Positions 1 to 10,349 of a DNA stretch of 64,000 nucleotides are shown here, in pieces. The stretch lies in the NCBI GenBank assembly GCA_947502405.1, contig CANMZT010000004.1, positions 124,001-188,000 of the forward strand, in the 5' to 3' direction. Source of the stretch: an uncultured Algibacter sp. Its GTDB lineage: Bacteria > Bacteroidota > Bacteroidia > Flavobacteriales > Flavobacteriaceae. Both the position numbers and the translations under genes were made by a program. A model generated the notes under the pieces. That model was given only the letters and a program-made list of their open reading frames with translations. It did no database searches and was not told the origin of the DNA. Each line of letters starts with the position of its first letter. Within the stretch, counting starts at the first letter, position 1.

Positions 1-58
1 GTCGAAACCTCAATAACACAAATAAATATCCTTTTATACCTTAAGAATATACTATTTA

Positions 59-2503
59 CTATTTGGAATTTGAAATGTCATCAACCACCAACCGCAATTC
101 CCCATAACTATACTTATCATTCAACTGATGCTTCAAATCCGATAAATTCTCAAAGGTCGTTTTCGGAATCAAAGCCTTCAATTCCTCATAATGCGCCTCA
201 GAAATCAAATCGGTAATCTTAACTTCACCTGTCGGAATAAAACCAGCCAAATGCCCAATAATAGTATTCACATTCAACTCCCGAATATCAGCAATTTCCT
301 GTACCGATTTCCCCGATTGAAACAGCGCTAACGATTCCTTTTTAGTATCCCCTTTTTGGCGTTTCGGTTTAGGCGCATCAAAAATTTCAACTTCCGCAGA
401 TGTTTCAATATCATGCTCTTCACAATACGCGCGAATCACTTTTAAAATAGAGTCGCCATATTTTTCAACACGCGTTTTCCCCATACCGTTAACCTTCAAC
501 AACTCCGCTTTGTTAGTAGGCAAAGTTTCACACATTTCATACAGTGTCTTTTGAGCAAAAATCTGGTAATGAATCAACTCCTTCTCCTGTGCAATATCAT
601 TTCGTAGTATCCGTAATTTTTCAAAAAGTTCCACATTACTTGTGCCTTCAACAACAGCCTTTCGAGCTTTTTTAGGCGCTTCTTTACCAGAAAACACCGC
701 TTTTGCACGTAACTCCAAAAACTTGCGCGCTTCAAAACCAGCTTCTAAACCCTTAAAATACAACACCTTCACTGTTAACAAATCCTCAAAAGCATCCAAG
801 TGTTTGGTAATCTCACCACCCACCGCTTGGTTATCCGTAGTAAACGCAAAAGTTTTTAAAGGTTCCAAAATTTTAGCGGCCGTTTCCGCTTTAAAATAAG
901 CAATCCCCTTTTTAAACCGATCTTGTATCACCGCACTGCCTTCTGGCAAACCGCCATCGAGCGCAAGGTGTTGCAACTGACTATTAAACCCATTCGCCAC
1001 TTTCAAAAAGTTAGTAATACAATCTTTTATAGGCACAAAAGTCGCTTCCACCTTCCCTTCTACCACCGTTCTATTTTTATAATACACATCCAAAATCCGC
1101 CCTAGCGGATATAAAAACGCATAAAAAGCAAACACTTCCGCAATCAAATCCAACTGAAACTGCCGTTGCGAATCCTCCAAAACCCTTTCATCAGGCGCAT
1201 TTTCCTCAGCAGCGTCATTAAAACGCGTCACATTTCCATCACTAATAATTTGGCTAGAATGTATCTTGCTCTTCAACACCAAACCTTCCAGAGACTTACA
1301 TCTACTCAACGCCACATAGGTTTGCCCATGCGCAAAAGCACCAGCGGCATCAATAATGGCCTTTTCAAAAGTCAACCCTTGGCTTTTATGTATGGTAATA
1401 CTCCACGCCAACCGTAACGGCATTTGGGTATAACTCCCTATCTTTTCCTCAGTAATCGCTTTCGTTTCGCTATCTACACTATAATTTATATTCTCCCAAG
1501 TCTCGGGCGTCACGTTAATATTAAAATCGTCGTCCGGACAATGCACCACCACTTCATCGCTATCTAACAAAATCACCTTCCCAATCTTACCGTTAAAATA
1601 GCGCTTTGCAGGGTCGCTATCATTCTTCACAAACATCACCTGCGCACCAACTTTCAATTCCAACTTCACAGCATTCGGGTACGCATACTCAGGGAATTTC
1701 CCATCCACCTCCGCCGTATACGTCATCGGTTTGGTAGTCAATTTAGCAAGCTCACTCCTATTGGTAGCCTCCGCTTTGTTGTTATGTGTGGTTAAGCTAA
1801 TATAGCCCGCATCAGGCTCAGGCGTAAAATCTGGCACAAAACGTTTATTCAATGCCGCAGCACCAGCCTCGGTAAGTCTATTATTCCTAATCTCGTTTAA
1901 AATCTCAATAAATTTCGGGTTCTCCTGCCTATAAATATGCTTCAACTCAATGGTAATGGCATTACATTCCGCAAACGCCTTACTACTAAAAAAGAACCCA
2001 TTAGGGTACACATGTTGTAACAGCTCCCATTCGTTCTCTTTAATCACGGGGCTTAACTGTTGTAAATCGCCAATCATCAACACCTGCACACCACCAAACA
2101 CCTTATTGCGGTCTCTAAAACGACGCAAAGTACGGTCAATCCCATCCAGCAAATCGGCGCGCACCATACTAATCTCGTCAATCACCAAGAGGTCCATACT
2201 CTTAATAATATTAATCTTGGTCTTGCTAAACTTACGGTTAAACCCCTTGCCCGCATTCAAATTCGTATCGGGCAAAATCGGACCAAAAGGCATCTGAAAA
2301 AACGAATGTATCGTTACACCCTTCGCATTAATCGCCGCCACACCCGTAGGCGCCACTACCACCAAACGCTTTAAACTGCTCATCTTCAAACGGTGCAAAA
2401 ATGTCGTTTTACCAGTCCCCGCCTTACCCGTTAAAAAAATAGAACGATTCGTATTATTCACAAACGCCCACGCCAAATCCAGCTCTTTATTCTCAGCCAT
2501 CAA
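59..2503 (-). CDS. PIF1-family DNA helicase with HRDC and C-terminal HTH
   Basis: Probable superfamily 1 helicase of the PIF1/RRM3 type, expected to unwind DNA 5'-3' using ATP in recombination or replication repair. Walker A is GKAGTGKT at residues 26-33 and a Walker B stretch with IDEIS lies near residue 110. A late motif with HKSQGLTF and VALSRC is typical of the family. An HRDC-like nucleic-acid binding domain sits at about 640-715 (the LLKVNGMGKTRVEKYG stretch), followed by a helix-turn-helix-like tail at about 725-814 as in RecQ C termini. The length (814 aa) fits the Bacteroidetes form. The start is ambiguous between two adjacent Met codons. It borders the accessory region and looks like its conserved left neighbour. 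Confidence 0.9.
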   Translation of the reverse strand: MMAENKELDLAWAFVNNTNRSIFLTGKAGTGKTTFLHRLKMSSLKRLVVVAPTGVAAINAKGVTIHSFFQMPFGPILPDTNLNAGKGFNRKFSKTKINIIKSMDLLVIDEISMVRADLLDGIDRTLRRFRDRNKVFGGVQVLMIGDLQQLSPVIKENEWELLQHVYPNGFFFSSKAFAECNAITIELKHIYRQENPKFIEILNEIRNNRLTEAGAAALNKRFVPDFTPEPDAGYISLTTHNNKAEATNRSELAKLTTKPMTYTAEVDGKFPEYAYPNAVKLELKVGAQVMFVKNDSDPAKRYFNGKIGKVILLDSDEVVVHCPDDDFNINVTPETWENINYSVDSETKAITEEKIGSYTQMPLRLAWSITIHKSQGLTFEKAIIDAAGAFAHGQTYVALSRCKSLEGLVLKSKIHSSQIISDGNVTRFNDAAEENAPDERVLEDSQRQFQLDLIAEVFAFYAFLYPLGRILDVYYKNRTVVEGKVEATFVPIKDCITNFLKVANGFNSQLQHLALDGGLPEGSAVIQDRFKKGIAYFKAETAAKILEPLKTFAFTTDNQAVGGEITKHLDAFEDLLTVKVLYFKGLEAGFEARKFLELRAKAVFSGKEAPKKARKAVVEGTSNVELFEKLRILRNDIAQEKELIHYQIFAQKTLYEMCETLPTNKAELLKVNGMGKTRVEKYGDSILKVIRAYCEEHDIETSAEVEIFDAPKPKRQKGDTKKESLALFQSGKSVQEIADIRELNVNTIIGHLAGFIPTGEVKITDLISEAHYEELKALIPKTTFENLSDLKHQLNDKYSYGELRLVVDDISNSK

Positions 2504-2880
2504 ACACTTAAAAATTTTAAAAATTGAAGATACTAATTCTCAATAATCTTTAGGGCGGGTTTTTGCCGAAAAAAGCAAAAACCGCGCTATCCGTTACTAG
2601 TTTTGGCTCGATGCGCGCCTCGCCAAAAGCTAACCACTATTATCGCTCCCGCACGTGTCTGCCGAGGCCTGTTTCAAAACAAAAGATATTCTCTATTTGC
2701 TAAGGCCAATTCCTTCATATATTAATTAAAAAAAGTGCTATTATTCTGATAAAGATTACTATTTTTAGGGTTATAAAATCTAATCAAAAGAATGTACAGA
2801 ACTTAAAATAAAAGTATTGTATAATTAAATGCTAAACCTTTATCAACAAGTTTAAAATACAACCAAAAAAGATATACTAA
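2504..2880. repeat. Intergenic gap with a dispersed-repeat fragment
   Basis: This 377-base gap lies between the divergent helicase gene and the defence operon. Bases 2551-2665 carry a GC-richer copy of a repeat. Its core (2601-2633), read on the minus strand as tagcttttggcgaggcg followed by catcgagccaaaac, recurs at about 22708-22742. The rest (2700-2880) is AT-rich and should hold the promoter of the operon starting at 2881, but I see no convincing TAnnTTTG box. Confidence 0.6.
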
Positions 2881-3891
2881 TTGCCCTCAAAAATAGACAT
2901 ATTAGAAAATGAAATTCTTGAAAAATATCCAGAAGTATTGGATATTCTTTTGCGAGACCAAACGACCCAAAAAAACATTATTTGGGCAACGAGTAATTAT
3001 GAGCATCTTGGAGAATCATATTTAGAAAGCAAACAGATTAAACCTGAACTTATTACAGGCATTAATGGTGATGTCATAATGCCAAGGATTCAAAAAGACC
3101 AAATATTACAACAATCTAGAGTTAAGAATATGGCTGAAGTCTTCACGCCATCTTGGATTTGTAATGCTCAAAACAACTTGATAGATAATGCTTGGTTTGA
3201 ACGAAAAAATGTCTTCAATAAAGAAATTCCAAATGAAAAAAAATGGAAAACAAATCAATCAAAAATTGAATTTCCTAAAAATAAATCCTGGAAAGACTAT
3301 GTAAATGACAAACGACTTGAAATTTCTTGCGGAGAAGCACCATACATAACAAGTCGGTACGACACGACAACAGGAAAATTTATAGAAATTGAAAATAGAA
3401 TTGGTTTACTCGACAGAAAACTAAGAATAATAAATGAAAATGTTGGTGAATCAGATGAATGGATTGAGGCAACTAAATCAGCTTATAAAAACACATACGC
3501 TTATGAATGGCAAGGTGATAGTTTATTACTAGCTAGGGAATCAATGCTAATTACATTCATAGAAAATTACAAATATAAATTTGAAAAAGAACCTTTACTT
3601 AAATCAACACAAGATATAGCTGAGATTATCTCTTGGAATATTTGGCAAATGGACGGATTAAAAGGCGTAGTTCCTTTTTCTTGTGGAGAAATACAAACCA
3701 AAATAGTTAACTTATTTGGAGAAGAAGAGACAGACAATTCATTTTGCAAAGGCTGTCTTAATGGTAATATTTTCGAACATAATGGAATTTACTGTTTAAT
3801 TATGGATTGGTCGAACAAAGGATTAAAAAGTAAGAAAATAAGGTTTATAGACCTACTTCAAAATAAACATCAATCAATAAATGGCAAATAG
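2881..3891 (+). CDS. Methyltransferase-like subunit of a restriction-modification system
   Basis: First gene of a five-gene operon. It resembles proteins annotated as restriction endonuclease subunit M that travel with a large Eco57I-type partner. An MAEVFTP segment (from Met84) matches the TPxx motif preceding N6-adenine methyltransferase cores. EISCGEAPYI from Glu147 sits where SAM-binding motif I (ExSCGxGxF) is expected, but the glycine-rich loop is altered, and no NPPY catalytic motif is present. Four C-terminal cysteines (CGE, CKGC and CLI near the end) could bind metal. Catalysis presumably lies in the downstream protein. The start is TTG; the next in-frame Met is well inside the conserved part. 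It overlaps the next gene by 11 bases, implying translational coupling. Role in defence is inference. Confidence 0.72.
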   Translation: MPSKIDILENEILEKYPEVLDILLRDQTTQKNIIWATSNYEHLGESYLESKQIKPELITGINGDVIMPRIQKDQILQQSRVKNMAEVFTPSWICNAQNNLIDNAWFERKNVFNKEIPNEKKWKTNQSKIEFPKNKSWKDYVNDKRLEISCGEAPYITSRYDTTTGKFIEIENRIGLLDRKLRIINENVGESDEWIEATKSAYKNTYAYEWQGDSLLLARESMLITFIENYKYKFEKEPLLKSTQDIAEIISWNIWQMDGLKGVVPFSCGEIQTKIVNLFGEEETDNSFCKGCLNGNIFEHNGIYCLIMDWSNKGLKSKKIRFIDLLQNKHQSINGK

Positions 3892-6800
3892 TAATCAGCT
3901 TGACATACAACTTTTAGAAAATTTAATTATTGGAAGAGTTGAGCCTCATATCTATGCTTTTACAACAGAAACTGTCCCTAATTATTTAAAAGTTGGTGAC
4001 ACATACAGACCTATTGAGCAAAGACTTAATGAATGGAGAAAGCATTTTCCTGAACTTGAAAAAAAGTTTCAAAAGGTTGCTAAAGTTGATGAAGAAACAT
4101 TTTTTAGAGACTTTGCTGTACACAAATTTTTAGAAACAGAAATCCATAAAACTAGGTTACTACCAGATTCATTAGAGTCAATCCCATATTACTCTAACGA
4201 ATTTTTTAAAGATACTCAAGTAGATGAACTAGATGATGCAATTGCAGATATTCAAGAAACTTATGAAAATAATGATACAAAATATCAATTCTATAAGTTT
4301 GAAGATAGTCATATACCAATAGTTCACACATATAAAAGAACAGAAACTTACGACCCAAGACCAAATCAAGATGAAACCATTAAGAAATTTAGAGAAGCTA
4401 TAGATAAAGGTAGAATCAATCTCTTAATGTATGCAGTAATGCGATTTGGAAAGTCGTTTACCTCTATGTGTTGTGCAGTTGAGATGAATGCCAAATTGGT
4501 TTTAATCGTTTCCGCTAAAGCTGATGTAAGAGAAGAATGGAAGAAAACAGTTGAAAGTCACATCAAATTTGATGGATTTAACTTTTTAGATAGTAATTCA
4601 CTTTTAGAAAGTGAAACAATCATAAAAGATAAACTAGAAGCTAACGAAAAAGTTGCCCTATTTCTTACACTTCAAGACTTACAAGGAGATGACATAAAAA
4701 CCAAACATAAGGAAGTGTTTGAAAATGAAATTGACCTTTTACTGATAGACGAAACACATTTTGGTGCAAGAGCTTTAGAATATGGAAAGGTCTTAAAAGA
4801 GTTAAAGAGTAAAAAAGAACTAAAAAACGAAACAAAACTCAATGATGAATCTTTAGACGCTTTAGAAGAAACAACTAAGACAATTAACTCGCAAATTCGA
4901 ATCCATTTATCGGGCACACCATATCGTATATTGATGAACAGTGAATTTACAACTGACGATATTATTGCCTTTTATCAGTTCACTAATATAGCTGATGACC
5001 AACAAAAATGGTATAATGAATACTTAACCAAAGACGATACAAAAGAATGGGAAAACCCTTACTATGGTTTTCCTCAAATGATTCGATTTGCTTTCAATCC
5101 AAACGAGTCATCTAGACAAAAAATGGAAGAACTGAAAAAAATAGGTGTTACTTACGCTTTTTCAGAGTTGTTCAGACCAAAATCTATTCTAAAAGACACA
5201 AAAACCGAATTACATAAAAAGTTCGTTCACGAACAAGAAATTGTTGACCTACTTAATGTTATTGATGGGACTAAAAATGACGATAATTTATTAAGCTTTC
5301 TAGATTTTGACAAACTGAAAGACGGTAAAATGTGTCGTCACATTGTTTGTGTACTTCCCTATCGTGCTTCTTGTGATGCATTTGAAAACCTAATTAAATC
5401 TAATGAGTTTAAAAATCTTAGTTCATATGAAGTAATTAATATTTCTGGAGTTGAAAATGAAAAGATTTTTAAAGATACTCAATCAGTAAAATCTAAAATT
5501 GAAAAATGTGAAAGTGAAAACAAGAAAACAATCACTTTGACAGTAAACAGAATGCTTACAGGTAGTACAGTTCCGCAATGGGATACTATGCTATATTTAA
5601 AAGATACTGCTTCGCCCCAAGAATATGACCAAGCTATTTTTAGACTTCAAAGTCAATTTATAAAAACCTATAAAGAACCTAATGGAGATTCAGTAAAATA
5701 CAATATGAAGCCTCAAACTTTATTGGTTGACTTTAATCCAAACAGAATGTTCCAAATGCAGGAGCATAAATCACAGATTTACAATGTAAATGTAGAATCC
5801 AATGGAAACTCAAAATTAGGAGAACGGATAGAAAAAGAACTACAAGTTTCACCAATTATAGTAATCAATAATAAAAAAATGGTTCAAGTTGAACCAACAG
5901 ATATTTTGAATGCAGTTCGTCAATATTCTAGTGAAAGAAGCGTACTGGATGAAGCTACATCAATTTCAATAGATTATTCCTTATTAGATATTGAAGCAAT
6001 TAAAGATGTCATAGAAAAGCAAGGTGGTTTAAAATCAAGACAAGGTTTAGAGATTGAACCGTCCGAAGGTGAAGGAGATGATATTGATACAGGTGACAAA
6101 CCTGATGGTCATGATACACCTGAAAAAGGTGATAAGGAAACAGATACTGCCAAAGGTGATGAAGTAGATTACAAAGGCAAATTTGCGATGTACTACGCAA
6201 GAATTCTTTTCTTTTCATTTCTAACGGACTCAAAAGTTATATCACTTCAAGAAATTATTCAAAGAATAGATGATATCGATGAAAACCTACGTATTGCGAC
6301 CAATTTAAATATCGAATCAGAAATTCTTTCTTTGTTTCAAAAAAACATAAATCCGTTTGTTCTAAGCGAGTTAGATTACAAAATTCAAAATATTAATTCA
6401 TTAGCAAATGATACTGCAATTTCACCGATAGAAAGGGCAAGCAACGCAATGAAGAAATTCAGTCGTTTATCAGATTCAGAGATAGTTACGCCTGAAAAAA
6501 CAGCGGATAAAATAATTCAATCTTTACCCGAAGATGCTATTAATGACTCTTCTTTACTTTTAGACATTGCCTCTAAACAAGGAGAATTTGTTTATGCGGT
6601 ATACAAGAAATTTGGAAAAGAAGTAGCTAATAATTTTTATTCAATTCCAACATCAAAAATTGCTTATGAATTTACAAGAAAGGTCTATAAGTTACTTGAA
6701 CTAGATTTAGAAAATATAGAAGCAGAATACACTTCTTACGATTTAATTGAAGAAAACGCTTTAATCGAAAATGATATCATTAAAATTAACAATAACGACA

Positions 6801-7831
6801 TGAAATTTGACGCAATAGTAGGCAATCCACCATACCAGCAAAAAGAAGGTGGTGCTAATAAAAATACGGCTATACCAATTTATCAAAATTTTGTTGCAAT
6901 TGCCAAAGTACTCAATCCTAACTATATCTCGATGATTATGCCAACCAGGTGGTATGCCGGAGGACGTGGTCTAGATAATTTCAGAACCGAAATGTTAGAT
7001 GACATTCATATTTCTGAATTACACGATTTCACAAAAACTGAATTGATTTTTCAAGATATTAATGTTAGAGGTGGTGTTTGTTATTTTTTGAGAGATAATA
7101 GTCATGACAATAGTGTCAATTCAACAAAAGTGTATTCTTATTATGATAACCTTGAGCCAATATTAAAAAAGCGTCAATTAAGAACTAATAACTCTGATAT
7201 TTTTATTCGTCATAGTATAGGAGTTGATATAATCAATAAAATTGAAAAGGATAAGAACTTTGAAAGTTTATCTAAATTTATCTCAGCTGCGAAAGCTTTT
7301 GGCTTTAGAACTTATTTTGTCAATGACGAAAGGTTTCGTGAAAATATAGTTGGTCTTTCAAGCCCCATTAAATGCTATGGACGTAAAAAAGCAATTGGTT
7401 ATGTTGAAAGGTCTGAAGTTGAGTCCAATGAACAATGGATTGACTTATGGAAAGTTTATGTTCCTGAATCAAATAATATAGGAACAGAATTAAACGATGA
7501 TAATCAAAATGCTTTTGTTGGTGAGCCTGAGACTATCTGTACAGAAACATTTCTTGTTGTTGGAGCTGACCTTGAATTAGATAAAGCATCCAGTAAGAAT
7601 CTTTGCACATATCTGAAAACTAGGTTTGCTAGATTTGTGCACAGCTTGACAAAGATTAGCCAACATGGAACCTCGAAAACTTATAAATATGTCCCTTTAC
7701 AAGGTTTTACTTCGGAATCGGATATTGATTGGAGCAAATCCATTGAGGAAATCGACCAACAACTCTACACAAAATATAAACTAAGTAAAGAAGAAATTGA
7801 ATTTATCGAAAGTATGATAAAACCAATGTAA
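3881..7831 (+). CDS. GIY-YIG / SF2 helicase / Eco57I-type methyltransferase fusion
   Basis: Single-chain restriction-modification protein of 1316 aa. The N terminus (about 20-95) has a GIY-YIG-like pattern (HIYAFTT, then YLKVGDTYRPIEQRLNEW), like T5orf172-type nucleases. A superfamily 2 helicase follows: degenerate Walker A with FGKS at 189-192, DETH at 290-293, LSGTPYR, and a late motif with NRMLTGSTVPQWD. An acidic Gly/Asp/Lys-rich linker (about 725-770) leads to a methyltransferase with TPEKTADKI (motif X-like), DIASKQGEF at about 895 (motif I-like) and catalytic NPPY at 982-985. The C terminus is probably target recognition. The expected activities are adenine methylation plus ATP-driven cleavage. 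It overlaps the upstream gene and is followed after 5 bases by the DUF262 gene. Confidence 0.85.
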   Translation: MANSNQLDIQLLENLIIGRVEPHIYAFTTETVPNYLKVGDTYRPIEQRLNEWRKHFPELEKKFQKVAKVDEETFFRDFAVHKFLETEIHKTRLLPDSLESIPYYSNEFFKDTQVDELDDAIADIQETYENNDTKYQFYKFEDSHIPIVHTYKRTETYDPRPNQDETIKKFREAIDKGRINLLMYAVMRFGKSFTSMCCAVEMNAKLVLIVSAKADVREEWKKTVESHIKFDGFNFLDSNSLLESETIIKDKLEANEKVALFLTLQDLQGDDIKTKHKEVFENEIDLLLIDETHFGARALEYGKVLKELKSKKELKNETKLNDESLDALEETTKTINSQIRIHLSGTPYRILMNSEFTTDDIIAFYQFTNIADDQQKWYNEYLTKDDTKEWENPYYGFPQMIRFAFNPNESSRQKMEELKKIGVTYAFSELFRPKSILKDTKTELHKKFVHEQEIVDLLNVIDGTKNDDNLLSFLDFDKLKDGKMCRHIVCVLPYRASCDAFENLIKSNEFKNLSSYEVINISGVENEKIFKDTQSVKSKIEKCESENKKTITLTVNRMLTGSTVPQWDTMLYLKDTASPQEYDQAIFRLQSQFIKTYKEPNGDSVKYNMKPQTLLVDFNPNRMFQMQEHKSQIYNVNVESNGNSKLGERIEKELQVSPIIVINNKKMVQVEPTDILNAVRQYSSERSVLDEATSISIDYSLLDIEAIKDVIEKQGGLKSRQGLEIEPSEGEGDDIDTGDKPDGHDTPEKGDKETDTAKGDEVDYKGKFAMYYARILFFSFLTDSKVISLQEIIQRIDDIDENLRIATNLNIESEILSLFQKNINPFVLSELDYKIQNINSLANDTAISPIERASNAMKKFSRLSDSEIVTPEKTADKIIQSLPEDAINDSSLLLDIASKQGEFVYAVYKKFGKEVANNFYSIPTSKIAYEFTRKVYKLLELDLENIEAEYTSYDLIEENALIENDIIKINNNDMKFDAIVGNPPYQQKEGGANKNTAIPIYQNFVAIAKVLNPNYISMIMPTRWYAGGRGLDNFRTEMLDDIHISELHDFTKTELIFQDINVRGGVCYFLRDNSHDNSVNSTKVYSYYDNLEPILKKRQLRTNNSDIFIRHSIGVDIINKIEKDKNFESLSKFISAAKAFGFRTYFVNDERFRENIVGLSSPIKCYGRKKAIGYVERSEVESNEQWIDLWKVYVPESNNIGTELNDDNQNAFVGEPETICTETFLVVGADLELDKASSKNLCTYLKTRFARFVHSLTKISQHGTSKTYKYVPLQGFTSESDIDWSKSIEEIDQQLYTKYKLSKEEIEFIESMIKPM

Positions 7832-7836
7832 ATTAT

Positions 7837-10338
7837 ATGAAAGCAAACGAACTACCAATTATAAATTTTTTACAAGCACCTAATGTACAATTTGTAATAC
7901 CTGTATACCAACGTAATTATGACTGGACAAATAATGAATGTAAAGAATTATTAAACGATATCATAGCTGTAGAAACAGCAGATAGAGGCACACATTTTAT
8001 TGGTAGTATTGTTTTTATTCACGAGGGAGCATATAGTACAAGTGAGGTTAAAGAGTTAGTAATAATTGATGGCCAACAAAGACTTACTACTATTAATATT
8101 TTATATGTGGCATTATATCGTTTTGCAAAGGATAATGGTATGCAACAAGAAGCCGATATGTTGCATAATATGTTTTTAGTAAATCAATACGTTCAACAAG
8201 AATCAAGTAAATTAAAGTTAAAGCAAACAGATACCAATTCATTGGCTTTTAAAGCGATAATGAATAGTACAGAAAATGAGTTTGGGCATTATTCTAATGT
8301 GATTGAGAACTTTAATTTTTTCAAATTAGCCATCACAAAAGACAGTTTTAATACGATACTTAATGGCTTAAAACGTCTAATCTTTGTGGAAATATCTTTA
8401 GAACGAGGTAAAGACGACCCCCAACGTATTTTTGAGAGTTTAAATTCTACAGGTTTGGATTTGTCACAATCCGATTTAATTAGGAATTATATTCTAATGG
8501 ATTTAGACCCAAAAAATCAGCATAAAGTATTTGAGCAAATTTGGAATCCTATTGAAGAAAATGCAAGAGATTTAACGAAACAGAAATCTTTAGTATCATC
8601 TTACATAAGAGACTACCTAACTCTACGTAACAAAAAGATACCTAATAAAAACAAAGTGTATATAGAGTTCAAGAAGCTATACACCATAAAAGATGAAGCT
8701 TATCATCAAGAGTTAGAAAATATTAAATCGCTTTCTACACACTATAAGAAGTTTATTAATCCATCTACAGTTCAAGAACATAACATAAGAAGAGAATTAG
8801 AATATATTTCTCGTCTTGAAATTAATGTAGCGTTTCCATTTCTATTACAAGTATTTGAAGATACAGAAAATGGATTGATAACAAATGAAGAATTATTAAA
8901 AGTTTTAAAATTAATACAGACGTATACGTGGCGCAGATTTGTTGTTGGCTTACCTACCAATGCTTTGAATAAAATATTTATGACATTATATTCTGAAGTA
9001 GATACAGAAGAGTATTTTGATTCCATAGCGTTAGCTTTAATAAAGAAACGAGGTAGTGCAAAGTTTCCAACTGATGAAGATTTAAAAACAGCGTTAAGAG
9101 ATAAAGATTTATACAATATCCAATCAAAGAATAGAAACTATATGTTTGAGTTATTAGAGAATTTTAATAACCGTGAATATGTAGATACATCAAATGAGAA
9201 TATAACCATTGAACACATCTTCCCTCAAAATCCAAATGATGATTGGAATAAAGACATTACACCTGATGATTATTTTCAATTCAAAGAAAAGTATGTAAAT
9301 ACAATAGCTAATCTAACATTATCAGGTAATAATGGTGCTTTGAGTAATAAGTCTTTTCAAGAGAAAAAATCAATGAACAGACAAGGTGCTGAACAAGGTT
9401 ATACTTTTAGTCGCCTTTGGCTGAATGATTATTTGAAATCAATAGATAATTGGGATATTGATAATTATAATACTCGTTTTGATTTAATATACAAAAGATT
9501 TCTAAAAATATGGGAATATCCAGACATAGAAATACCTAGTATTGATACTGCTGCTGAAACTAATATTTTTAATGCTGATAATCCTACAAACAAGAAATTA
9601 GAATACTTCATATTTGAAAATACTAAAGTTGAAGAAAGTGCTATCGCAAGTCTTTATACTCACGTGATTTCTATCTTATTTGAAAAAAACTCTCAATTGT
9701 TGATAGATAATCAGGATGTTTTAAAAATAACTCGAAATGAAACAGATTTTAGAAGTCCTGGAGAAATATCAAATGGATATTTTATTGAATATAATATCGA
9801 TAGTAAATCAAAGTTTTACATCATAAAAAATCTACTTCGCTTATATAAAATGGAAGATGAATTGATTATTAAGTATGAAGATTCAGATCACAACGATTCT
9901 CAAAATCGTTTTTCTATTCGTAGAGCATTTTGGAAACAATTACTACCTCAAATTGTAAATACAGAATTATTTTGCAATGTAAATCCAACGAAAGACCATT
10001 GGCTTAGTTCTGGAGCAGGTATAAGTGGTTTAAACTATACTTTTGTAATAACAAGTAAATACGCAAGAATTGAATTAGGTATTACGTCTTCAAGCAAAGA
10101 GAAGAACAAGAAATACTTTAAAAAACTATTGAGTCAAAAAGATAGTATTGAAAATGATTTTGGTAAACCTTTGGAATGGGAAGAATTGGCAGAACATAAA
10201 ATGAGTCGTATTAAGTATGAGCTTACTGATGTTAATTTATTTGATAAAGCTGATTGGGATAAAATGAGTGAATTCTTAATTGAATACTTACCAAAGTTTG
10301 AATCTGCATTACAACCAGCAATTAAGAAATTGAAATAG
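7837..10338 (+). CDS. DUF262/DUF1524 GmrSD-like restriction protein
   Basis: Single-chain homologue of type IV GmrSD-like restriction enzymes. The N-terminal DUF262 domain (about 10-210) has VIPVYQRNYDW and the IDGQQRLTT motif near residue 78, a ParB/Srx-fold NTPase signature. The DUF1524 domain carries an HNH-type nuclease motif, IEHIFPQNP with Glu459 and His460, followed by an Asn-rich stretch (NTIANLTLSGNNGALSN). The last 140 residues look like DUF4268, and about 590-690 is a further domain I do not recognise. Known relatives cut modified phage DNA using NTP hydrolysis; here that is inference. It sits 5 bases after the methyltransferase fusion and 11 bases before the next gene, so it is almost certainly cotranscribed. 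Confidence 0.85.
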   Translation: MKANELPIINFLQAPNVQFVIPVYQRNYDWTNNECKELLNDIIAVETADRGTHFIGSIVFIHEGAYSTSEVKELVIIDGQQRLTTINILYVALYRFAKDNGMQQEADMLHNMFLVNQYVQQESSKLKLKQTDTNSLAFKAIMNSTENEFGHYSNVIENFNFFKLAITKDSFNTILNGLKRLIFVEISLERGKDDPQRIFESLNSTGLDLSQSDLIRNYILMDLDPKNQHKVFEQIWNPIEENARDLTKQKSLVSSYIRDYLTLRNKKIPNKNKVYIEFKKLYTIKDEAYHQELENIKSLSTHYKKFINPSTVQEHNIRRELEYISRLEINVAFPFLLQVFEDTENGLITNEELLKVLKLIQTYTWRRFVVGLPTNALNKIFMTLYSEVDTEEYFDSIALALIKKRGSAKFPTDEDLKTALRDKDLYNIQSKNRNYMFELLENFNNREYVDTSNENITIEHIFPQNPNDDWNKDITPDDYFQFKEKYVNTIANLTLSGNNGALSNKSFQEKKSMNRQGAEQGYTFSRLWLNDYLKSIDNWDIDNYNTRFDLIYKRFLKIWEYPDIEIPSIDTAAETNIFNADNPTNKKLEYFIFENTKVEESAIASLYTHVISILFEKNSQLLIDNQDVLKITRNETDFRSPGEISNGYFIEYNIDSKSKFYIIKNLLRLYKMEDELIIKYEDSDHNDSQNRFSIRRAFWKQLLPQIVNTELFCNVNPTKDHWLSSGAGISGLNYTFVITSKYARIELGITSSSKEKNKKYFKKLLSQKDSIENDFGKPLEWEELAEHKMSRIKYELTDVNLFDKADWDKMSEFLIEYLPKFESALQPAIKKLK

Positions 10339-10349
10339 TTAGATAATAA

